Program-made: the position numbers and the translations under genes
Notes under the pieces: model-generated
Databases searched by the model: none
Told to the model about the DNA's origin: nothing
The model's input: only the letters and a program-made list of their open reading frames with translations
Assembly: GCA_012032555.1 (NCBI GenBank)
Contig: JAAUSR010000014.1
Span: 1-64,000 of the forward strand
Direction of reading: 5' to 3'
Origin: Thioploca sp.
Lineage (GTDB): Bacteria; Pseudomonadota; Gammaproteobacteria; Beggiatoales; Beggiatoaceae
DNA: 64,000 nucleotides
Part shown: in pieces, positions 18,971 through 26,281 of the stretch
How the letters are laid out: each line of letters starts with the position of its first letter
How positions within the stretch are numbered: position 1 is the stretch's first letter

Positions 18971-19157
18971 GTAGACAACATGTTGCATTTTTCTGCTTGT
19001 TGCGTTAAGGTTTACACGTGAGCTTATCACTTCAGCATCCGTTTTAGTCTGTTTGGATTGTTTATAAGATAAATTAATAAGTTGTTATGAATACCTTACC
19101 TCTGTCATTCTCAAACTGCAGAGGAGTTGTTTTAAGTCTTAAGTATGGAGAAACTTT
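18971..19157. other. Porin upstream region
   Basis: The region contains an SD (GGAG at 19146-19149) about 7 bases before the porin ATG. TAAGAT-like and TATGAAT words near 19068-19092 could be -10 boxes, but no convincing -35 was seen. Confidence 0.35.
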
Positions 19158-20330
19158 ATGAATCAAAAGTTATTGGTCTTGGCCATAGCGGCGACGTTAG
19201 TCGCTCCTATGGCTGCTGATGCTGACGTAAAACTGTCAGGTACTATTCAAGGTGAAATTACCAGTTCAGAAGTGGGCGATCCGCCTGATGATCAAGATCG
19301 GGAAACTTTAACTAAAGATAAAGAAGGCGCTATTTTTAATGGTGGCTCTAACGCATTGACTTTCGATATTGATGAAAAATTAGGCGGTGGTTTAGCTGCT
19401 TATGCTCGTTATCAAGGCACTTTTAACACCTCTGATAATGAAGGTTTTGGTGGGAAAGAAGCTTACCTCGGTTTAAAAACCTCTAGTTTCTTTCTTCGTT
19501 ATGGAAAACTCACCGGTGCTTATAAATCTTCCCAAAGTTTAGCTGATCCTTGGGCAGGAACTTCCTTGCAAGCCCGTGGTACCGGTGGTGGGATGAGCGG
19601 CAGTAAATATAATAGTGTTACTTGGGATGACGTTAGCAAAACTTTTAACACGACAGCAGCCGCGAATACCAACGATGCGGGCAAAGGACTTAGTCATAGT
19701 GGTTACATCGAAGGTGCCTTAGAAGCGGGTATGAAGATGGCTGGATTTACCGGTCGAATTCAAGGTGTGGTTGATGATCGTTCCGATATGGATGGTGCTG
19801 GCTTGTTAGAATTACTTTACAGCGCACCTAATGAGACATTCACCATGTGGTTGTCAGGCGCTTACACTGACTTAGATTTAAAAGATACGGTTAATGATGC
19901 GGTTGATAGCGCTACCGGTGAGGAAAAAAATGATAATACCGATGACGGATTGGGTAACTGGAAAATCGGTGGTCAATTTAAACTGGGTCCGGCTTTAACT
20001 TTGGGCTTACAATATGAAGATGCTGAACTCGGTGCCTTTGATAATAACCCAGATGGTGGTAATTATATCATTGGTTCGGTTGATTTCATGATGAATAATT
20101 TTAGCTTAGCCGCTTGGGTTGGTGGTTATCTCTCTGATATTGAGGATAATGCCAAATTGAGAGATGATCAGGGTAACGTGATAGATGAAGACGCTTTAAG
20201 TTGGGCATTAGGTGGTAAATACCTCTTTAGCAAACGGACTATGGTTTATGCCGGCTATCGTCAAACGGATAGTGATAACGACTACCGTGATGAAGATGTC
20301 TTTGCGTTAGGATTAAAACACAGCTTCTAA
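19158..20330 (+). CDS. Gram-negative porin
   Basis: 390 residues. A 22-residue signal peptide (cleavage after ADA, mature start DVKLSG) is followed by alternating short strands: YARYQGTF, GFGGKEAYLGLKT and FFLRYGKLTG. These match the general porin (Porin_4) family of 16-stranded trimers, and the protein ends in F as outer-membrane barrels do. An acidic loop-rich middle (about 245-270) is likely an extracellular or constriction loop. It is probably the major porin in this outer membrane. It is separated from its neighbours by an upstream gap and a downstream bidirectional hairpin. Confidence 0.88.
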   Translation: MNQKLLVLAIAATLVAPMAADADVKLSGTIQGEITSSEVGDPPDDQDRETLTKDKEGAIFNGGSNALTFDIDEKLGGGLAAYARYQGTFNTSDNEGFGGKEAYLGLKTSSFFLRYGKLTGAYKSSQSLADPWAGTSLQARGTGGGMSGSKYNSVTWDDVSKTFNTTAAANTNDAGKGLSHSGYIEGALEAGMKMAGFTGRIQGVVDDRSDMDGAGLLELLYSAPNETFTMWLSGAYTDLDLKDTVNDAVDSATGEEKNDNTDDGLGNWKIGGQFKLGPALTLGLQYEDAELGAFDNNPDGGNYIIGSVDFMMNNFSLAAWVGGYLSDIEDNAKLRDDQGNVIDEDALSWALGGKYLFSKRTMVYAGYRQTDSDNDYRDEDVFALGLKHSF

Positions 20331-20356
20331 TCAGTTTTATTCTTCTCTCTACGCCT

Positions 20357-20395
20357 AACATACCCTCTCTTCACTCGCTGGGGAGAGGGTATGTT
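20357..20395. terminator. Bidirectional hairpin between porin and hemH
   Basis: Perfect 13-bp inverted repeat AACATACCCTCTC / GAGAGGGTATGTT (20357-20369 and 20383-20395) with a 13-base loop. It lies between the convergent porin and hemH genes and includes the first two bases of the hemH stop codon. There is a weak T-rich flank on either side, so intrinsic termination is likely only partly efficient. Confidence 0.6.
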
Positions 20396-21425
20396 ATTTA
20401 ACGGGGATATTCCAACCTTGGGTATGTTGTATCACCAATTCTAATAAAGCTTGAATATGCTCACTGGTCACATTTAATGCCGGGATATAATGAAATTCTT
20501 GTCCGCCAGCTTGTAAAAAATAGTGACGATTCTCTTGAGCAATTTCCATTAAAGTTTCTAAACAATCCGCCGCAAAACCGGGACAAATTACATCCACCCG
20601 TTTGGTTCCCGCCTTTCCTAATAATTTTAAAGTGTCATCGGTGTAAGGTTTAATCCATTCTTCTCGACCAAAGCGGGATTGGAAAACGGTTTGCCACTGT
20701 TGTTCAGACAAATTTAATTGTTCTGCTACCAATTGAGCCGTTTTATAACACTCATCCGGGTAAGGGTCACCCGCTAGGAAAAATCGTTTAGGAATACCAT
20801 GAAAAGAAAATAATAATTTATCGGGTTTACCGTGATGATCCCAATCCTGTTGAATCTGTGTAGTTAGAGCATGAATATAGGCTGGATGATCATGATAGTG
20901 AGAAATAAAATGTACTGTTGGTATCCACCGCCAGCGCTTAAGTACTTCAGCAACCGCTTCAAAAGTCGAACCGGTGGTAGCTGAAGCATATTGAGGATAT
21001 AAGGGTAATATCAAGAGATTAGTAACTTCAGCTTGGCGTAATTGTTCTAAACCACTAGCGATACTCGGTTGACCATAACGCATAGCTAAAACTACCGTAA
21101 TGGGGAGATTAAAATGGAGAGTTACGGCTTGTTGGAATGCTTGACACTGTGCTTGACTAATTGCGAGTAAGGGTGAACCGGCCGCCGTCCAAATTTGTTG
21201 ATAACTTTGCGCCACCCGATGAGGACGAACTCGCAGAATAATGCCATGTAAAATCAGCCACCATAACCAACGTGGCATTTCGGTAATCCGTGGATCGGCC
21301 AAAAATTCTCCTAAATACCGCCGCACTGCTGCTGGCGTAGGCGCAGCCGGTGTTCCCAAATTAACGAGTAGAATACCGAGAGTCGGTAAACTTTGATGAT
21401 AATCAAAAGAATTATAAGAATGAAT
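20394..21425 (-). CDS. hemH: Ferrochelatase HemH, probable ATT start
   Basis: The obvious protein (ferrochelatase inserting Fe into protoporphyrin IX, membrane-associated) starts at TTG 21359 only if residues LGILLVN before the conserved LGTPAAPTP are left out. In frame upstream, codons run back to a TAA near 21455 with no ATG, GTG or TTG. They encode a sequence fitting ferrochelatase N-termini (SLPTLGILLVNLGTP). An ATT codon at 21425-21423 lies 8 bases after a GAGG (21437-21434), the ideal SD distance, giving 343 residues. Active-site features are visible: SFHGIPKRF (His) and PGFAADCLETLMEI (Glu). An ATT start as in infC, or a sequence error in an ATG, are the two readings. It is convergent with the porin. 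Confidence 0.9.
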   Translation of the reverse strand: MHSYNSFDYHQSLPTLGILLVNLGTPAAPTPAAVRRYLGEFLADPRITEMPRWLWWLILHGIILRVRPHRVAQSYQQIWTAAGSPLLAISQAQCQAFQQAVTLHFNLPITVVLAMRYGQPSIASGLEQLRQAEVTNLLILPLYPQYASATTGSTFEAVAEVLKRWRWIPTVHFISHYHDHPAYIHALTTQIQQDWDHHGKPDKLLFSFHGIPKRFFLAGDPYPDECYKTAQLVAEQLNLSEQQWQTVFQSRFGREEWIKPYTDDTLKLLGKAGTKRVDVICPGFAADCLETLMEIAQENRHYFLQAGGQEFHYIPALNVTSEHIQALLELVIQHTQGWNIPVK

Positions 21426-21433
21426 GGGTAATA

Positions 21434-21437
21434 CCTC
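21434..21437 (-). promoter_or_regulatory. Shine-Dalgarno of hemH
   Basis: GAGG on the minus strand, 8 bases before the ATT at 21425. It is the best SD in the open frame and decides the proposed non-canonical start. Confidence 0.6.
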
Positions 21438-21650
21438 AAAATTAAAAATGATTTATTCCTGAACCACCAAAATCTATAACCATTTAAAAATAGTAACTAT
21501 CTGCTGTTACGCGTTAATCTCTTGTTATTATAATCTTAATTATCAAATATTTAATCATTTTTGACCGTAGTATCAAATTGATTATTTTCTAATTTATTTA
21601 GATAGTTGCAATATTTCACTTTTAGATTACATGGATAATAGTGTAACGAA

Positions 21651-21668
21651 TTTGACAGAAGTGTCAAA
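21651..21668. repeat. 18-bp palindrome TTTGACA-GAAG-TGTCAAA
   Basis: Perfect 7-bp arms with a 4-base spacer at 21651-21668. It lies between hemH (minus) and the IS1634-type element, 215 bases upstream of the hemH start. It is either an operator-like site or a scar of insertion. Confidence 0.5.
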
Positions 21669-21720
21669 TTTGGTTTTTGTCAAGCGGGTTCTAGTGTCTA
21701 GTCAAGGATAAAAAGTCGTA

Positions 21721-23206
21721 TTAAATCAGCAGATGAGTCCCGGAGAAAAATTGGAAAATCCAACGTGCGGTTGGAGAGGTAATGGATTGGCCTGTTTGAT
21801 TAGGAAAGGTTTGGTGATGTGTCTTCAAGGTCTGGCGGATGCGGTGCTCCAGTGCCGCGTAAACCAGCAAGCTTAGAGTCATTACCATCATAAGCGCCAT
21901 AATGCGTTGAGGTGATTTGAGAAACCGTGTTGAGGCCATAAACATCGGAGCTTTAAGAAAACGAAAACCACATTCAACTTTCTGCTGATTTTTATAGGCT
22001 GCTATGAGTTCTTGGTCTGATAAGAGTTTGTGATTAAGTTGGTTGGTAGCTAGGATGAAACCGCTTTTGCGTCCTAAGCGACGTTTTCTTTCTTGGAGGT
22101 TTGATGCCAGTGTACCTTCAATGCGATAACTATAATGGTCCGGTTGGTGTCCTCGGGCGGGACGACCTTTGCCTTTGAAATGAGGAATCCGGTTAACTTT
22201 GATATTATTAATCAAGCTGATTTTGAGTTGGTTCTCAAATTTGACCAAGGTGTTACGTGCATCAACCTCACAAGCAATATCGTGTTGACAAAGTTTACTA
22301 AACTCCTTGCTGTTGGCACTGTTTATCAATCGTTTTTTGGACACGCTGGTAAGCTTCTGGTGAAAATATAACCACCCAACGCTGTTTGACTTCTCCGTAT
22401 TGGGTTTCAAGGCGACGGCATTGGGATTGGCTTAGAGCACACATCAGTTGGGGTGCCCATTCATCAAGGGTATCACTAGCTAGGCGTAAGGTTTCAGGTA
22501 CGCGTGAAATCCACTTCCAAGCGTTCATGAATTTCAAATTTTCAGCACTATACAAGGCACTGTTTGCAATGAGATATTCGAGCTGGAAATCATTACGCAT
22601 CTGCTCGGTGAAATCGCAAATCATCTCACGAAAACTTTCTTTGTCACGGTTATTACCATTCAAAGTCTGCATGAGTAAAGGAATTTCAGCCTGCCGTTCA
22701 CCAAGCCGTTATAAGACAACTTGATTCAGATCCGGACGGGGGTCGCGGCTATAACCTTTGGTCAGGTGAATCACACCGGTTTCTGATTCTTGGTCATATC
22801 GGCCATCAACATGAAAACTAGTCGAGTCCAAGTGTCCGAAACGACTAGATAAACCCAAACGATTGACGGCTTATGAAGCGAATTGCCAATATAACTGTTC
22901 TGGGCCAGATGCGTATATCGTATCTAAAACGCGTCCCAGTACCTCATCATTCAAGTGCTTAGCCTCAATACCTTTGCCTATCAATCGACCCACAGGTTTA
23001 TTACTGAAGAATGGTTCACTCAAATACAAGCTCCGATTAACCAAGCCAAGACCGTTTAAGACCATCGCTTTGACCGCTTGACCAATAGGAACGATTCGTT
23101 TAGTTTGGTCTGGTACTATGTACATTTCAGCAATTAAACCCAAATGGTCAAGTTGTTTGCTTCTGTAGTAGGCTTGGTGAACCTTTATCCCAATAGCCGC
23201 TGTCAT
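21721..23206 (-). mobile_element. IS1634-type insertion sequence, inactivated
   Basis: Transposase remnants in the right order on the minus strand: DUF4277-like N-terminus (22871-23206, with VKAMVLNGLGLVNRSLYLSEPF), a middle part (22298-22672), and a C-terminal part (21721-22410). The C-terminal part carries the DDE-region ILATNQ and the CGFRFLKAP motif, whose Glu (VECGFRF) is the likely third catalytic residue. A degraded stretch between 22673 and 22870 still encodes residues of the family. Frame breaks near 22390 and stops near 22700 and 22865 make it non-functional. Terminal repeats and target duplication were not identified, so the element may extend beyond these limits. Confidence 0.75.
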
Positions 23207-23950
23207 AAGAATCTTTCCGAGGTTGAAAAGATTTTATTATGGGGAGATATCTTCTTTATCTTGGAAGTCTCAGAGTCTTTCTTCCCGTTTTAGGAAATTT
23301 CTGGTTCTATCTGAAGTGTGCGGAATGTCGGATTTAATTCAATGGTGTAAGAAAAACTCTTCTGAGTGATAAGTCAGTATTTGACTTCATCCTTTTTCAA
23401 AAATTTCCAACTTCGACTTTAAATGATATCTCAAAAAATCATATTCTTCTTATTAAATTTATAAAACTGTATTATCATGTAAAAATAAAAACCTAGTCAA
23501 GTGTTTGTAACTACACTTTAATATTAAAAGCAGATCCCATGTTAAGCCGGATTTATCAATATCTTTCCAAAACTGTCCGACCAAAATAAAAATGCTAGAA
23601 TCGACAATTTATTGTAATCGGATTGTTAAATAAATTAATTACCCATTTTGATGAGATGCTGATTAGAAAGTGACGAAATTTGGGTATACACCCTCTTCTA
23701 ACCCCATTGCTCCGGTTATCCTGAATAATGACTTTGGGACGGAAACGGCTCGAGATGAGGCTGGCTTGGGATTTGCCAGCTGGTGTAAAACGTTAGGTGG
23801 TTGCACCAGCCGCTAATGGTTCCGGAGCAAGTGATTATTCTAATTTAATAGAAATACCTCAAGATTAATTAGCGTATTGACCCTAACGAACCGAGTACCC
23901 TCTCCCAAATCGGTAGCGGGTATTCTAGCCAAAAATGGGAGAATCCCAAG
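23207..23950. other. Non-coding region with structured-RNA candidate
   Basis: About 740 bases without a plausible gene. The 5' part probably contains the end of the IS element. The striking part is the palindrome-rich segment at 23707-23830, annotated separately. A GTACCCTCTC / GCGGGTATTC-like imperfect repeat sits at 23897-23926 just before the next gene. Confidence 0.55.
23707..23830. ncRNA. Candidate structured RNA, 124 bases
   Basis: A 9-bp perfect outer stem TTGCTCCGG (23707-23715) / CCGGAGCAA (23822-23830) encloses about 106 bases with competing inner stems: GCTGGC (23760-23765) with GCCAGC (23775-23780), GCTGGTG (23779-23785) with CACCAGC (23804-23810), or GGCTGG (23759-23764) with CCAGCC (23806-23811). 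It lies 120 bases before a plus-strand gene. It could be a cis-regulatory leader, a small RNA, or a mobile-element end. I do not recognise a known family. Confidence 0.3.
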
Positions 23951-24673
23951 ATGTTAGAACTCGACGAACGTGTAGATAATTTAGAAACCATATTTGGACG
24001 CTTTATCATCAATAATGATAAAACCCTGCGTCGTTTAGAACAGATGATGGTCGAAATGCGTCAGCAATCTGCTCAAGACCGTGAGCGAACCGAGCAGATC
24101 TTGGCTGAAATGCGCCAACAGGCGGAACAAGACCGTGAGCGAACCGACCAGAGATTCGCGCAAATGCAACAGCAAGCGGAACGCGACCGCCAGCAAGCCG
24201 AACAAGATCGCCGGGAGTTGAATAAGCAATGGGGGGACTTAGCTAATCGCTTAGGAACAGTTGCAGAAGATATTGTGGCTCCCAATCTCCCCCGCCTTGC
24301 TCAAGAACAGTTTGGTTGTCCTGACGAACCTGATGATTTTATGGTGCGACGTTGGGTGAGACATAAAGTCGATAACAGTAAACGTCGGGAATTTGATGTG
24401 GTGGTGGTTTATCCCCAGACCGTCTTGATTAATGAAACCAAAGCTACCCCGAGACTCAATTATATCGATGATTTCATCGCGGTCATGGCGGATATTCACG
24501 GCTATTTTCCCGAATATCAAGGTAAAACGATCATTCCCATCTTTGCGGGATTATTTATTCCGGACAATCTGCTACATTATTTAACTAAACATAAAATTTA
24601 TGCCTTGGGTATGGGAGAGGACACGATGGAATTATTAAATTTTGAGCAATTAGCCCAAGCTAACATTACTTAG
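23951..24673 (+). CDS. Coiled-coil protein with PD-(D/E)XK nuclease-like domain
   Basis: 240 residues. The first third is an extended coiled coil with repeats of QQAEQDRERT (about 35-95). The C-terminal half resembles the PD-(D/E)XK fold seen in DUF3782-type proteins: REFDVVVVYPQTVLINETK near 146-165, where Asp of FD and E-x-K of NETK are at catalytic spacing, followed by a strand and helix (IIPIFAGLFIPDNLLHYL). Many copies of this type occur in Beggiatoa-like and cyanobacterial genomes. Its role is unknown; a mobile-DNA or defence function is only a guess. The ATG at 23951 follows GGGAG at a plausible distance. Confidence 0.7.
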   Translation: MLELDERVDNLETIFGRFIINNDKTLRRLEQMMVEMRQQSAQDRERTEQILAEMRQQAEQDRERTDQRFAQMQQQAERDRQQAEQDRRELNKQWGDLANRLGTVAEDIVAPNLPRLAQEQFGCPDEPDDFMVRRWVRHKVDNSKRREFDVVVVYPQTVLINETKATPRLNYIDDFIAVMADIHGYFPEYQGKTIIPIFAGLFIPDNLLHYLTKHKIYALGMGEDTMELLNFEQLAQANIT

Positions 24674-25120
24674 CAATGCAAAGGTATCTACACAAAACTG
24701 AAAAAAATGGTAAACCGGTAAGTATGAAAAGAACCTCCCTGACTTAGACAAAAGACATCACATGAAAAACGAGTTTGGGTAAATTATCGTCACCGCTGAT
24801 AAAAGCAAGTGGTGAAGGTATTGAGGAGTACTGTCAAGAGTATGCCTTGGTAGTTCACGATTGAAGTAGTCTCAATTATACCCATCACGATAGCAAAAGA
24901 GATTAAGAAAGTACTACACAATCGTTATGAACCAGGATATGAATTACAAAGCTGTATAGTCCTAAGTGATCGAATCCCATTAGGGAGTACAGAACTTTGC
25001 TCATTACCCAGTTCTACTTGGTAATGCTGGTTTGCCAAGCTTAGCTTGGCGAAGCGGGATCACACGCAAAGCCGAGCTTCGCCCAAAAACACTACCAAGC
25101 AAAGCTTGGTAGCGAGCTAA
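24674..25120. other. Decayed region with hairpin-forming repeats
   Basis: No open gene. Codon-like sequence survives at about 24870-25020 on the plus strand (reading ...VLHNRYEPGYELQSCIVLSDRIPLG...), probably a decayed coding stretch. At 25033-25110 lie two hairpins, GCCAAGC-TTA-GCTTGGC and ACCAAGC-AAA-GCTTGGT, typical of small mobile repeats. Confidence 0.5.
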
Positions 25121-25459
25121 ATATCATCTTGGCAATTCGATTGGATGGTGACAGTTGCTGCATTAGGCTTTGGAGATATTCCAACAACAGTGTTTATTGA
25201 AGCATTTAACCTAATAAAAAGTAGAGGATGAGTCGCATTCAATATCAAAGAGACTTTTCTTGATAACAGCGATAAAACTGGGTTTTCAAAGATGATACGA
25301 ATATTGATATTCTCTGAATATCTCAATATTTATCATATTGAGCGTTACCGGCATAGGCTTTCAATAGAAGGAGAACCGCTTTATTACTTTGCTATATCAG
25401 GACGAAAGAATGGAGACATACCCTTACCATTTTTAGAATCAAAAAATATTTTCACTTAA
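25121..25459 (+). pseudogene. SAM methyltransferase-like remnant
   Basis: An in-frame stretch at 25121-25459 reads DWMVTVAALGFGDIP, then EAFNLIKSRG, then a TGA (25229-25231) in place of the expected Trp, then VAFNIKE and finally YRHRLSIEGEPLYYFAI. The GG-W-V-A-F-N-I-K pattern resembles the strand after motif I of class I SAM-dependent methyltransferases. The 5' half, with the SAM-binding glycine loop, is missing; repeat hairpins lie there. A one-base change (TGG to TGA) would explain the stop. Confidence 0.5.
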
Positions 25460-25614
25460 CAAGCTGATAGTTTCATGGGGCGTTGGTTGTATCTTAATCT
25501 CTGCTCCATGAAATGGGTTATTTTAAGTGTTAATCACGGAATAATTTTGCTTAGTGAACTATAAGGTAGGTTGTTAGTATGGCGTAACCTGTCGCTAACT
25601 GATCAATAGTTCAG

Positions 25615-26007
25615 CTAGTGGTGTGACTTACCAAAAATTTTTTGAGTAGATAGGTGAATGTCCATCATTTCATCAATGACTTCACTGTCGTTGATATCAA
25701 AAGTCTTGTGTTGATTAGGTTGTGAGTAGACAGTAATGGATTTAATCGCTGGTATAACTAACCAACAAGATTTAATTCCCAGGGCAAAATAAGCTTGGAA
25801 TTTGGCTATAATGTCATTCATACTTTGACGTGGTGATAGCACTTCAATCGCTAATGCCGGCATGTTGGTCATTTTCAATTCATCTAGCGGTTCACTTAAA
25901 TCGATTGCTTCCTGATAAATACTGATGTCCGGTATCAGTTCGTCTTTTGTGTTGAGATTAAACTGGTTTAAGTCAATTTGACTGGTATCTAAACTCAGTA
26001 ATGCCAA
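25615..26007 (-). pseudogene. Uma2 family protein, truncated by MITE insertion
   Basis: The remaining 130 residues match the C-terminal two thirds of the Uma2 gene at 2770: LIPDISIYQ (motif Asp), LAIEVLSPRQS and FQAYFALGIKSCWLV. The N-terminal 45 residues or so are gone. The reading frame upstream runs straight into the MITE end at 26000-26012 and uses a TTG inside it as the apparent start, so the insertion removed the native start. The upstream sequence beyond the MITE does not resemble the missing part. It is probably non-functional. Confidence 0.75.
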
Positions 26008-26125
26008 TTAAGTGCTTGTATCTTTGAACTTATTGAAAAATTGGTTAGTTGGGTTTCGCTTCGCTCGACCTAACCTACATAATTTATTGATTTGTAATCT
26101 ACTATTTTATGTCTTAATTCGCATT
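26000..26125. repeat. MITE family 1, copy A (126 bp)
   Basis: TIRs AATGCCAATTAAG (26000-26012) and CTTAATTCGCATT (26113-26125). In the reverse orientation the interior is almost the same as copies B and C, including the GTTGGGTTTCGCTTCGCTC-type hairpin. It cuts into the Uma2 gene. Confidence 0.8.
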
Positions 26126-26224
26126 CTAAACCATAACTTAAATAATACGACATCCTCTATTAACTCAAGCTGGTAACACAACTGTAATAAAGTAGCGTGT
26201 TGGGTGAGGCTATATCAATCCTTT

Positions 26225-26252
26225 GGTGGGCAACGCTGCGCTTTTGCCCACC
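26225..26252. repeat. Hairpin GGTGGGCAA / TTGCCCACC
   Basis: 9-bp perfect stem with a 10-base loop at 26225-26252. It lies 30 bases downstream of the minus-strand DGQHR gene, where it could help to terminate, and belongs to the GTGGGC/GCCCAC type of dispersed palindrome. Confidence 0.5.
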
Positions 26253-26281
26253 CTACCGGAATTAGGTTATTTCAACCAGAA

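Noticed and set aside
20357-20395. A small coding gene or riboswitch between porin and hemH
   Set aside because: The convergent layout and simple perfect hairpin fit a bidirectional terminator.
23707-23830. Retron msr, HEARO-type RNA or cobalamin riboswitch
   Set aside because: No reverse transcriptase, IscB-like gene or conserved riboswitch core is nearby; kept only as an unassigned RNA candidate.
24035-24285. Minus-strand ORFs within the coiled-coil gene
   Set aside because: They are the reverse-strand shadow of the QQAEQDRERT repeats and have no independent support.
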